From contig DMCJ01000101.1 in assembly GCA_003446735.1 (NCBI GenBank), forward strand, positions 1 through 14,404: DNA of 14,404 nt, given 5' to 3'. Both the position numbers and the translations under genes were made by a program. The stretch comes from Lachnospiraceae bacterium. GTDB taxonomy: Bacteria > Bacillota > Clostridia > Lachnospirales > Lachnospiraceae. The stretch's first letter is position 1; each line of letters begins with the position of its first letter. Shown here one piece after another: positions 6,911-14,154 of the stretch. The notes below the pieces were generated by a model. That model had not been told where the DNA came from and made no database searches. It saw only the letters and a list, made by a program, of their open reading frames with translations.

Positions 6911-6985
6911 GTATGCCGCTCGGCGAGGTATAAGGACGTGTAAACGGACACCGAAACCGGCGAGTAAGTAATAAGGAGGTGCCTT
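6911..6985 (+). promoter_or_regulatory. rplU 5' leader, candidate ribosomal protein L21 leader
   Basis: This is the untranslated leader between the promoter and rplU. It can form a GTGT/ACAC hairpin (6938-6941 with 6948-6951), a small GCC/GGC hairpin at 6915-6924, and an alternative long-range CTCG/CGAG pairing (6919-6922 with 6961-6964). These are followed by a strong AAGGAGGT ribosome binding site (6973-6980). Firmicutes are known to carry a structured L21 leader at this position, thought to mediate feedback by a ribosomal protein. Position and pairing fit, but I could not match it to the family model by eye. Confidence 0.5.
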
Positions 6986-7291
6986 ATGTACGCTATTATT
7001 GCAACAGGCGGAAAGCAGTACAAGGTTTCCGAGGATGATATAATCCGCGTAGAGAAGCTTGATGCTGAGGTTGGAGATTCCGTTACGTTTGATAATGTTC
7101 TTGCAATAAGCGATAACGGCCTTAAGGTTGGAAGCGATGTTTCCGGCGCAAAGGTTAGTGCTACTGTTTTAGAGCAGGGCAAGGCCAAGAAGGTTATCGT
7201 TTATAAGTACAAGAGAAAGTCCGGCTATCATAAGAAGAACGGACACAGGCAAGCATACACACAGGTTAAGATTGATAAGATCAACGCTTAA
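6986..7291 (+). CDS. rplU: 50S ribosomal protein bL21
   Basis: This 101-residue protein opens with MYAIIATGGKQYKV, the standard L21 start, and contains the conserved basic region YKYKRKSGYHKKNGHRQAYT before the C-terminal VKIDKINA. Length and motifs are normal for bL21, which binds 23S rRNA in the large subunit. The AAGGAGGT ribosome binding site is near-perfect. It is the first gene after the strong promoter and is followed 12 bases later by prp, then rpmA, the standard Firmicute order. Confidence 0.98.
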   Translation: MYAIIATGGKQYKVSEDDIIRVEKLDAEVGDSVTFDNVLAISDNGLKVGSDVSGAKVSATVLEQGKAKKVIVYKYKRKSGYHKKNGHRQAYTQVKIDKINA

Positions 7292-7303
7292 AGAGAGTGT
7301 GAT

Positions 7304-7630
7304 ATGACACGGATAACCCTATATAAGGATTTTAACGGTACCATAAAGGGATTTAAGGTTGACGGTCATGCGGGATATGCCGATAAGGGCGAAGACATCG
7401 TATGTGCTGCGATATCGATCCTTGCCGTTAATACGCAGAATTCCATAGAAAGCTTTTGTGAGGATGCTTTTAAGCAAAAGTTCGAAGAAAAGAGCGCCTT
7501 GATGGAATTTATGATAGAAGGTGATCCCTCTCATGACGCAGAGCTCTTACTTAAGAGTTTCGAGTCGGGAATCATTGGGATAAGCAGGGAATATCCGGAT
7601 TTCGTTAATCATGAATATAAGGAGGTGTAG
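7304..7630 (+). CDS. prp: Ribosomal-processing cysteine protease Prp
   Basis: This 108-residue protein (YsxB family) has the catalytic pair of the family: His22 in DGHAGYADKGED and Cys34 in DIVCAAIS. Prp removes the N-terminal extension of ribosomal protein L27 in Firmicutes and related bacteria. Its location between rplU and rpmA, and the presence of a matching extension on the L27 encoded next (3-base gap), agree with that role. The ribosome binding site before the ATG is GAGAGTG, weaker than those of the two ribosomal protein genes, which would give less enzyme than substrate. Confidence 0.95.
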   Translation: MTRITLYKDFNGTIKGFKVDGHAGYADKGEDIVCAAISILAVNTQNSIESFCEDAFKQKFEEKSALMEFMIEGDPSHDAELLLKSFESGIIGISREYPDFVNHEYKEV

Positions 7631-7633
7631 GAG

Positions 7634-7918
7634 ATGCTTAGATTTGACCTTCAGTTTTTTGCACATAAGAAGGGAGTCGGCTCCACAAAGAACGGCAGAG
7701 ATTCCGAGTCTAAGAGACTTGGAGCTAAGCGTGCTGACGGACAGTTCGTTAAAGCCGGTAATATCTTATACAGACAGCGCGGGACCAAGATCCATCCCGG
7801 CATCAACGTAGGAAAGGGCGGAGATGATACATTATTTGCCCTTGCCGACGGAGTATTAAGATTTGAGAGGAAGGGACGCGATAAGAAACAGGCGTCTGTA
7901 TATCCTATCGAGCAGTAA
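7634..7918 (+). CDS. rpmA: 50S ribosomal protein bL27 with Prp-cleavable N-terminal extension
   Basis: This 94-residue protein begins MLRFDLQFFAHKKGVGSTKNG. The first nine residues form the Firmicute extension. By analogy with Staphylococcus aureus, Prp cuts after the Phe-Phe pair, leaving Ala10 as the mature N-terminus near the peptidyl transferase centre. The body GRDSESKRLGAKRADGQFV and GTKIHPGINVGKGGDDTLFA is typical of L27. The gene has a strong AAGGAGG ribosome binding site located in the end of prp. A terminator hairpin follows directly. Confidence 0.98.
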   Translation: MLRFDLQFFAHKKGVGSTKNGRDSESKRLGAKRADGQFVKAGNILYRQRGTKIHPGINVGKGGDDTLFALADGVLRFERKGRDKKQASVYPIEQ

Positions 7919-7923
7919 AAATG

Positions 7924-7952
7924 ACCGTCCCGTTAAAGCGGGACGGTTTTTT
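7924..7952 (+). terminator. Intrinsic terminator between rpmA and obgE
   Basis: A perfect 9-bp stem ACCGTCCCG/CGGGACGGT (7924-7932 with 7939-7947) with a 6-nt TTAAAG loop runs into six T residues. It begins 6 bases after the rpmA stop and ends 21 bases before the obgE start. No promoter fits in that space, so obgE is probably reached by read-through or from a start site inside the operon. Confidence 0.93.
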
Positions 7953-7973
7953 GCATTATAAACGGAGTTATAT

Positions 7974-9263
7974 ATGTTTGCAGACAGAGCAAAAATCTAT
8001 GTCAGAAGCGGAAAGGGCGGCGACGGACACGTATCTTTCAGAAGAGAGAAATATGTGCCAAACGGCGGACCTGACGGCGGTGACGGCGGTGATGGCGGCA
8101 GCGTTATTTTTGAGATTGATCCCGGGCTTAATACACTGACGGATTTTCGTCATATCAGAAAATATGCCGCCGGTGACGGTGAAGAAGGAAAGAAAAGGAA
8201 TTGCCGCGGAAAAAACGGTGATGATATCATAATAAAGGTTCCCGAGGGAACCGTATTAAGAGATGAGGAAAGCGGGAAGATCGTAGCCGATCTATCCGGA
8301 GATAACAGGCGGGTAGTACTTCTTACCGGCGGAAAGGGCGGAAACGGTAATCAGCATTATGCCACCGCAAGGATGCAGGCTCCCAAATATGCCAAGCCCG
8401 GCGGAAGTGCAAAAGAGATCACTCTCTTAATGGAATTAAAGGTTCTTGCGGATGTAGGACTTGTCGGATTCCCCAATGTAGGTAAATCGACGCTTCTTTC
8501 GCATGTTTCAAATGCAAGACCAAAGATTGCCAATTACCATTTTACGACGCTTTCTCCTTATCTTGGTGTTGTGGACCTTGAAGGCGGCGGCTTCGTAATG
8601 GCTGATATTCCCGGACTTATAGAAGGAGCAGGCGAAGGTGTCGGCCTTGGACATGAATTTTTAAGACATGTGGAAAGATGCAGGATCCTTATACATGTCG
8701 TGGATGTTTCAGGAAGCGAAGGAAGAGATCCCCTTGATGATATAAGGATAATAAACGAAGAACTTGCCACATACGGCGGAGGTCTTGATAAAAAGCCTCA
8801 GGTGATCGCAGCCAATAAGACTGATGTCTGCGAAAAAGAAAAACTTGATGAATTCATTAAGACCTGCGAAAAGGAAGGCAAAAAAGTTTATCCCATATCC
8901 GCAGTAAGCGGCGAAGGAGTAAAAGAACTCTTATATGCTGTAAAGAAAGCTTTGGATGAAACGGATGTGCCGATCCTTACTTTCGAAGCTGAAATGAACC
9001 CCGATGTTTACAGAAATGACCTTGACGAGCCTTACAGCGTAACCTATGATGAAAAAGAAAAGGAATACGTTGTGGAAGGTCCCAGGATCGAGAAGATGCT
9101 CGGATATACCAATTTAGAGAGCGAGAAAGGATTCCTTTTCTTCCAGCACTTCATGAAGGACAACGGTATCATAGACGAATTGAAAGCGCTCGGGATGGAA
9201 GAAGGCGACACGGTGCGCTTGTACGGTTTTGCGTTCGAATACTACGATGACGAGCGCGACTGA
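7974..9263 (+). CDS. obgE: GTPase ObgE (CgtA), with C-terminal OCT domain
   Basis: This 429-residue protein shows the full Obg layout. Residues 1-158 are the Gly-rich Obg domain (SGKGGDGHVSFRREKYVPNG, GGDGGDGG, and LTGGKGGNGNQHYAT). The G domain has G1 GFPNVGKS (165-172), G2 around Thr191-Thr192, G3 DIPG (211-214), G4 NKTD (281-284) and G5 near SAVSG (309-313). Residues about 345-425 form the OCT domain found mainly in Firmicutes and Actinobacteria. ObgE acts in 50S subunit assembly and binds (p)ppGpp, linking ribosome production to stress. The ribosome binding site ACGGAG precedes the ATG. Its location after rpmA is canonical; downstream it is separated from yhbY by the structured interval. 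Confidence 0.98.
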   Translation: MFADRAKIYVRSGKGGDGHVSFRREKYVPNGGPDGGDGGDGGSVIFEIDPGLNTLTDFRHIRKYAAGDGEEGKKRNCRGKNGDDIIIKVPEGTVLRDEESGKIVADLSGDNRRVVLLTGGKGGNGNQHYATARMQAPKYAKPGGSAKEITLLMELKVLADVGLVGFPNVGKSTLLSHVSNARPKIANYHFTTLSPYLGVVDLEGGGFVMADIPGLIEGAGEGVGLGHEFLRHVERCRILIHVVDVSGSEGRDPLDDIRIINEELATYGGGLDKKPQVIAANKTDVCEKEKLDEFIKTCEKEGKKVYPISAVSGEGVKELLYAVKKALDETDVPILTFEAEMNPDVYRNDLDEPYSVTYDEKEKEYVVEGPRIEKMLGYTNLESEKGFLFFQHFMKDNGIIDELKALGMEEGDTVRLYGFAFEYYDDERD

Positions 9264-9286
9264 GAAGCATGATCATATATTAAACA

Positions 9287-9487
9287 GCCCGGGGTGATGT
9301 ATATAACTTGAACCGGACCTTTAGCGGTCTCGGTTCTTAGCGAAAACGAGCCTTTGGCGAAGTTTGAGCTTAGAACCGTTAGGGGTCTACGTTCCACTTC
9401 GGTCGGCGCAAAACCAAGGTCCCCCGGACCTTGTGCGCCGCGCTAGAGCGGAAGCGTGTCCGGACAAGTTATATACTCACCACGGGC
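9287..9487 (+). ncRNA. Candidate structured RNA of about 200 nt, family not identified
   Basis: The obgE-yhbY gap has no credible gene but folds extensively. P1 joins the ends: GCCCG/CGGGC, GGTGA/TCACC, GTATATAACTTG/CAAGTTATATAC and CCGGAC/GTCCGG (9287-9318 with 9458-9487), about 28 pairs broken by one mismatch and small bulges. P2 pairs CGGTTCT 9331-9337 with AGAACCG 9372-9378. Inside it are AGC/GCT, a symmetric GA/GA loop, AAAC/GTTT, a GA/GAA loop and GCC-TTT-GGC. P3 pairs GGCGCA 9405-9410 with TGCGCC 9434-9439, then AAGGTCC/GGACCTT around a CCC loop. An AC-UUCG-GU hairpin sits at 9396-9403. GGGG 9382-9385 could pair with the C run 9422-9425. The purine internal loops exist only on the + strand. 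No dedicated promoter or terminator was found, so it may be processed from the obgE transcript or act as a yhbY leader. A small inverted-repeat mobile element is an alternative. Confidence 0.72.
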
Positions 9488-9528
9488 AGGAAAAAATAAT
9501 TTTATAGAACAAGCGAAAGGACATGCAT

Positions 9529-9816
9529 ATGACGAGCAAGCAACGCGCCTTTTTAAAAGGCCTCGCAATGAACATAGATCCCGTCTTCCAGATCGGAAAA
9601 GGAAGCCTCACACCCGAGGTCACTGAGGCCGTTAACGAAGCGTTTAATACAAGGGAGCTTATCAAGGTCTCTGTTTTAAAGAACTGTCTCGATGATCCGA
9701 GAGCGATCGGAGAAGCTTTAGCGGAGCGTACAAGATCCCAGCTTGTTCAGGTCATCGGAAAGAAGATAGTCCTTTACAAAGAAAATAAAGATAATAAAAA
9801 GATCATCTTGCCCTGA
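9529..9816 (+). CDS. yhbY: RNA-binding protein YhbY (CRM domain)
   Basis: I choose the ATG at 9529 (95 residues, MTSKQRAFLKGLA) because GAAAGG at 9515-9520 is 8 bases upstream. The ATG at 9523 would be only 2 bases from it. The protein is a single CRM domain: QRAFLKGLAMNIDPVFQIGKG carries the family's GxxG-type RNA-binding loop (Ile-Gly-Lys-Gly), followed by EVTEAVNEAFNTRELIKVSVL and the C-terminal strand GKKIVLYKE. YhbY-type proteins associate with pre-50S ribosomal particles. The pairing with obgE, another 50S factor, fits. The gene follows the candidate structured RNA by 41 bases. Confidence 0.95.
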   Translation: MTSKQRAFLKGLAMNIDPVFQIGKGSLTPEVTEAVNEAFNTRELIKVSVLKNCLDDPRAIGEALAERTRSQLVQVIGKKIVLYKENKDNKKIILP

Positions 9817-9836
9817 TCTTATTATAAGAGCGCAAA

Positions 9837-10073
9837 ATGGAAAGATCGCAGAAAAACAGGATAAGTATTTTATTTGACAGGGATCATTTAAAAGTGACCA
9901 TTTCTGCCTTTATCCTCATTTTTTGCGAATTCTTTTTTTTCAGAAACATTATCTTTAATGACAGGATGATGGGAGATCTCGGGGATGGAAGGCTTACCAT
10001 GCTGCTTGCCGAGCATTGGTTTGATTCTATCTGCGGAAGAGACAGTTTGCTTGATCTAAACTTACTGATATAA
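9837..10073 (+). pseudogene. Likely N-terminal remnant of a polytopic membrane protein
   Basis: This open frame gives 78 residues: a short basic N-terminus, one hydrophobic segment (about 22-38), then MMGDLGDGRLTMLLAEHWFDSI. That segment resembles the first periplasmic loop of large multi-membrane proteins, in which a GDxGDxR...EHW-like motif follows the first transmembrane helix. In such proteins the chain continues with many more helices; here it stops at LLDLNLLI, 9 bases before nadD. The ribosome binding site is poor (AAGAGCG). The simplest reading is a gene that lost everything after its first loop. A functional small single-pass membrane protein cannot be excluded. The parental family is recalled from motif style only, not verified. 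Confidence 0.5.
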
Positions 10074-10082
10074 GGGATATAT

Positions 10083-11324
10083 ATGATAAAGACCGGTATC
10101 ATGGGAGGAACGTTCGATCCCGTACACAAAGGACATATAGAGCTTGCGATAAGAGCCCTTTTTGAGTATGGACTTGATGAGGTAATGTTTCTGCCTGCCC
10201 ATATAAACTGGATAAAGCAGGATATGAAAAGGACGAAGGATATCGACCGTGTAAATATGCTTCGCCTTGCCATAGAGAGCACAGATAAGGAAAATAAGGA
10301 TGTAAGAGGCAGGTTTAAGATCGATACGACCGAGATAAGCGCCGGTGGCTATACTTACACAAAAGATACGCTTTTGTATTTTAGGAAAAAATTCCCCGAT
10401 CATGAATTCTATTTTATCATGGGCGCTGATTCTTTAAAAACCTTTCCGACCTGGGTGGGACCCGATATCATCCTTGCAAATGCAGTTATCCTTGCTGCCG
10501 CAAGAGGCGATAAAGGTGAAGAAGATATTAAAAAAAGCGCAGATTCGATAACGGAGAGATTCGGCGGAAAGATAATGATCCTTCATATGGATAAAAAGGA
10601 TATCTCTTCGAGTGATATCCGATCGGCCATCGAAAAAGAAGGTTATGATGAGGCAAAGGAAAGATTTAAAGAGTATCTTGTTAAAGAGGTCTTTGAATAT
10701 ATGAAAGAAAAAGAGCTTTATATCGATAAGGAAATACTTCCTTTTAACACCGCAAGGGACGATATCAAACAGATAAGAAAAGGCATAAAGGAAGATCTTG
10801 ATAAAAAGAGGTACGAGCATACCCTCGGAGTTGCGTATACCGCTGCATCGCTTGCGATGGCGCATATGTCGGATATCGAGGATGCCTATGTGGCCGGACT
10901 TTTACATGACTGTGCCAAATATCTGCCCGGAGAAGAAAAGCTTAAAAGAGCAAAGGAAAATAACATAACGATAAATGAAGCGGCAATGAAAAATCCGGAT
11001 CTGCTGCATGCTGAATTGGGAGCGATCTTAGCAAAAGAAAAATACGGGATAAACGATGAAGATATCCTTAATGCCATAAGATTCCATACGACGGGACGAA
11101 AGGAGATGTCCCTTCTTGAGAAGATAATATACATTGCTGACTATATCGAGCCCAACAGAAAGGATATTCCCGGACTAAGTAAAGCCAGATCCATCGCGTT
11201 TAAGGATATAAATGCCGCAATGGCCTTTGTTTCCGGAAATGTTCTTAAGCATCTTAAAGATATAGATGCGATGATAGATGAACTTACCATAGAATGCAAT
11301 GAATTTTACAGTGTGACAAAATGA
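10083..11324 (+). CDS. nadD: Bifunctional NadD-YqeK: nicotinate-mononucleotide adenylyltransferase / HD-domain Ap4A hydrolase
   Basis: This 413-residue fusion has two complete halves. Residues 1-208 are NadD: GGTFDPVHKGH (8-18) contains the nucleotide-binding HxGH-type His15 and His18, FIMGADSLKTFPTW (111-124) follows, and ISSSDIR (174-180) is the second nucleotidyltransferase signature. It makes deamido-NAD from nicotinate mononucleotide and ATP. Residues 240-400 are YqeK: YEHTLGV (His246), LLHDCAK (His275-Asp276), LHAELGA (His309), RFHTTG (His335) and IADYIEPNR (Asp353) supply the HD-type metal ligands. YqeK-family enzymes cleave diadenosine tetraphosphate symmetrically. In many Firmicutes these are two adjacent genes, often followed by rsfS. 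Here they are fused and rsfS is absent from the next position. AAGGGA precedes the ATG. The stop overlaps the next start (ATGA). Confidence 0.96.
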   Translation: MIKTGIMGGTFDPVHKGHIELAIRALFEYGLDEVMFLPAHINWIKQDMKRTKDIDRVNMLRLAIESTDKENKDVRGRFKIDTTEISAGGYTYTKDTLLYFRKKFPDHEFYFIMGADSLKTFPTWVGPDIILANAVILAAARGDKGEEDIKKSADSITERFGGKIMILHMDKKDISSSDIRSAIEKEGYDEAKERFKEYLVKEVFEYMKEKELYIDKEILPFNTARDDIKQIRKGIKEDLDKKRYEHTLGVAYTAASLAMAHMSDIEDAYVAGLLHDCAKYLPGEEKLKRAKENNITINEAAMKNPDLLHAELGAILAKEKYGINDEDILNAIRFHTTGRKEMSLLEKIIYIADYIEPNRKDIPGLSKARSIAFKDINAAMAFVSGNVLKHLKDIDAMIDELTIECNEFYSVTK

Positions 11325-14146
11325 GTAAGAAGAAAACATTAAACCCTTTAATTTCATTATTTATCATCATATTTATCCCGGCGCTCATCTGTCTTTTCTG
11401 GGGATTTCCGTTTATAAAGAACGGGCATCAGGTATTTAAGGATTTTGTGGTCGGAGAGATCGCGCTTTATGCGGATAATAAGACGGGAGAGTGGATCGTT
11501 ACATGGGTCCTTATACTTCTGTCGGTTATCCTTTCTGTCGTATGCGCTAATATATACAGAAAAAGTGACGGTAAGGAAAAAGAAGATATTGAAAGTCTTG
11601 AGCGGATAAGTCTCTTATCCAAATTAAAATCTTCGTTTGCCGATCATCTAGTGATCCTGTTTTCGTTATGGGGACTTGTTACCGCGTTTAGCATGTTTAT
11701 GGGGAAAAACCTCTTAAATTCGATAATAGTCCTCCTTGTTTCGATAATGTTATTCGGGGTCTTTGGGATCATAAAGATAAAAGAGAGTTATAAGAGCTTT
11801 CTGCTTATTCCGATCCCGCTCCTTCTTACCGTATATTTAAAGAACAGATATGAATATGGAGGCTCTATCGTAAGATTGGGACAGCCTGCTGCCTTTAAGC
11901 TCTTTATCCTTCTTATGATAGCGCTTTGCTATGTTGATGTATTTTTTGCGATAAAAAAGAACTTAAGGGAAAGAAAATACAATATACCTTTTTCCGTATG
12001 TTTTTCGGTTTTTTCGTTCTTATCTTCAACGCCTGCTGCCTTAATAGAGCAGACAGACCTCCATCATCATGGAGAACAGATCCTTCCTTTTATGCAGATC
12101 TTTATGATGGGATCAAAAGCATATGAGGAATACTATCCCTCATCGGGACTTTATCCGGTGCCCCTTGGCTTTATAAATCATATTCTCTTTAATGATCGTT
12201 TTACCTGTTACAGCCTTTCCTATATAATCTTCATGAACATCTTTATGCTTATTTTGTCTTATCTTTTATACAGAAGATTAAAAGGGACCGAGGCGCTCAT
12301 TCTCATGTTCTTTATCCATATGCCGGTCTACTGCAGGACATGGATACTTCCCATAGGACTTTTGCTCCTTTCGGACAGAGCGCTCATAAAGAGGAGATTT
12401 TTATGGATATGCACTTATGTATGTACCTGTTTTATCGCGGGACTTTATTACCCGATCTTCGGATCTGCGCTTCTTGTAGGCATCCTTCCGTATTTTATCA
12501 TCCACTTTGTCCTTTATTTAAGGGGCTGTGCCGATAAGGAGGAAAAGCAGATCGGCATGGCTGAACTCATATTTGCATCGATACTTGGTACTGTCATAGT
12601 TTTAAGCATTCCGTTTTTATTCAGGATGTTTAAGCACATATTGTCCATGTCATCCCAGTCCATGGCTGCAGAATCCATGGCGGTCATGGGAAAGGAACTG
12701 CCCGATTTCTTCCTGCCTTTTCTTTCTAAGATAAGTGAGATAAACAGGGTAAGGCTTTATTACTTTATCCGCCTTTATCTGCCGGTGCCTTTTGTGGGAG
12801 CGTTTGTTTATCTTTCGCTTCGTATGGTAAATGAAAACGGAGGTGTAAGAGAATTTTTCTCAGACTTTACCAACAGGAAAAGAGGAGCATTTTTATTATC
12901 GACTTCAATTCCGATCACATTATGTATCACTTACATATATACGCTTTTATGCATGGACGAAGAATGGGTCTCAAGGCTTTCCTCGAGGGCATCTCACGTC
13001 ATCGTTCTTTTATGCTGTATGACCGGGTTTGTGTTGCTGAGTGAATTTAAGAGCCTGCTGCGCCTTAACAGGCTTAATACATATCTTAAATTAGCCTGCC
13101 TTCTGATACCGCTCATTTTCTTCTTAAGACAGAAGGATTATTCCTTCCCCCGTATCACCGGAATGACCGGGGAAGATGATCTTGTATTATACGATTACGA
13201 CGGGAAGCTCGATCCGTATCCTGTTTCGGATGATTTCCTTCCTGCCGATGATAATCTTTTCGGCGCCTATCCGGGACTTGATAAAGAAAGGTTCGGACAG
13301 GGATTTGTCAAGGCATCGAATGTGTATTCAAATGCCGATCTTAAGTATAAACTCGATTATTTAAGGACTTATGATCCTTCGATCCTTCTTATCGGAAATG
13401 AAGAAAGTCAGGGGAATTACTATCTCTTAAACGAAAAGTGTGTTTATTCCGGAAGAGTTACCATCGCAAAGGGAAGAGATGCGGTGTCGGTCCTTTTATC
13501 TAAGATAGATAAGGATCATACGGTCATAAGACCTACGTTTTATCCGCTCCTTGATTATTATCTTTACAGGTTCATTACAGATAACGGTTATGTATATGAC
13601 GGCCTTACCGATCTTTTTATCCCGGGAAAGCTTTATGAAAAGATATACGGCATGGAGGGAAGTCTTTATGATTCTCCGTTTGCGCTTGCCGTAAACTGTT
13701 TTGACGTCCCGAAAGCTTTCGGAGAGAGCATGGAAAGCATGGAATGTCTTGAAAAGGTCGGAGACGGAGAGATCATTTCCGATGATAGAGTCGGAGACAT
13801 GTATTTCTGTGATATCTTAACTCCGGAGTCTCTTTACGGAAGAAAAGGAGAGTTCCTTTATATCGAAATAAACGATAATGAGAATCTGGATAAGGACGGA
13901 CATATGGGCGGGATCAAACAATACATACCCGAAAAGATGCCTGTATTTACCGTGACCTGGGATGATATGGATAATGCGGAATATAAGGTTTACGGATTTT
14001 TAAGCGGAAATAAGCTGCTCATCCCCTTAGGAGCAAATGCCGACTGGCTCCTTCGTTTCCATACGAACATCAATATATCCGTGGATGGATATGAAGGCGA
14101 TCTGCACGTTACAAAAGCGGGATTTTACAGTTTGAAAGATATTTAA
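11321..14146 (+). CDS. Large polytopic membrane protein, GT-C-like layout, function unknown
   Basis: This 941-residue protein is translationally coupled to nadD-yqeK through an ATGA overlap. Residues 1-605 contain roughly 12-14 hydrophobic segments, starting with an uncleaved one at 9-28. A long loop after the segment near 225-240 carries DLHHHGEQILPF (246-257) followed by YYPSSGLYPVPLGFINH. An acidic/His motif in an external loop ahead of further helices is the kind of arrangement seen in GT-C membrane glycosyltransferases. Residues about 610-941 are soluble and probably extracytoplasmic, with Tyr/Asp-rich segments (DDLVLYDYDGKLDPYP) and a beta-rich end. I do not recognise a named family. 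A role in decorating a surface polymer is inference. It occupies the place where rsfS often follows yqeK. No terminator hairpin follows it. Confidence 0.8.
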   Translation: MSKKKTLNPLISLFIIIFIPALICLFWGFPFIKNGHQVFKDFVVGEIALYADNKTGEWIVTWVLILLSVILSVVCANIYRKSDGKEKEDIESLERISLLSKLKSSFADHLVILFSLWGLVTAFSMFMGKNLLNSIIVLLVSIMLFGVFGIIKIKESYKSFLLIPIPLLLTVYLKNRYEYGGSIVRLGQPAAFKLFILLMIALCYVDVFFAIKKNLRERKYNIPFSVCFSVFSFLSSTPAALIEQTDLHHHGEQILPFMQIFMMGSKAYEEYYPSSGLYPVPLGFINHILFNDRFTCYSLSYIIFMNIFMLILSYLLYRRLKGTEALILMFFIHMPVYCRTWILPIGLLLLSDRALIKRRFLWICTYVCTCFIAGLYYPIFGSALLVGILPYFIIHFVLYLRGCADKEEKQIGMAELIFASILGTVIVLSIPFLFRMFKHILSMSSQSMAAESMAVMGKELPDFFLPFLSKISEINRVRLYYFIRLYLPVPFVGAFVYLSLRMVNENGGVREFFSDFTNRKRGAFLLSTSIPITLCITYIYTLLCMDEEWVSRLSSRASHVIVLLCCMTGFVLLSEFKSLLRLNRLNTYLKLACLLIPLIFFLRQKDYSFPRITGMTGEDDLVLYDYDGKLDPYPVSDDFLPADDNLFGAYPGLDKERFGQGFVKASNVYSNADLKYKLDYLRTYDPSILLIGNEESQGNYYLLNEKCVYSGRVTIAKGRDAVSVLLSKIDKDHTVIRPTFYPLLDYYLYRFITDNGYVYDGLTDLFIPGKLYEKIYGMEGSLYDSPFALAVNCFDVPKAFGESMESMECLEKVGDGEIISDDRVGDMYFCDILTPESLYGRKGEFLYIEINDNENLDKDGHMGGIKQYIPEKMPVFTVTWDDMDNAEYKVYGFLSGNKLLIPLGANADWLLRFHTNINISVDGYEGDLHVTKAGFYSLKDI

Positions 14147-14154
14147 AAAACATC

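Noticed and set aside
7921..8139. Small + strand frame overlapping the start of obgE
   Set aside because: It begins within the terminator hairpin, overlaps the conserved Obg domain in another frame and has no recognisable product.
9225..9286. Dedicated promoter for the structured element in the end of obgE
   Set aside because: TATATT at 9276-9281 resembles a -10 box, but nothing like a -35 box lies 16-18 bases upstream.
9287..9487. Interpretation of the obgE-yhbY element as a MITE with terminal inverted repeats
   Set aside because: The ends are complementary, but I see no target-site duplication in the flanks. The arms carry bulges, and the interior has its own ordered hairpins with + strand purine loops. 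Not excluded; dispersed copies would revive it.
9523..9528. ATG at 9523 as the yhbY start
   Set aside because: It lies only 2 bases after GAAAGG; the ATG at 9529 has proper spacing and gives the usual N-terminus.
10434..10865. Antisense frame of 143 residues opposite nadD-yqeK
   Set aside because: Phe/Ile/Cys-rich shadow; both halves of the sense protein are well supported.
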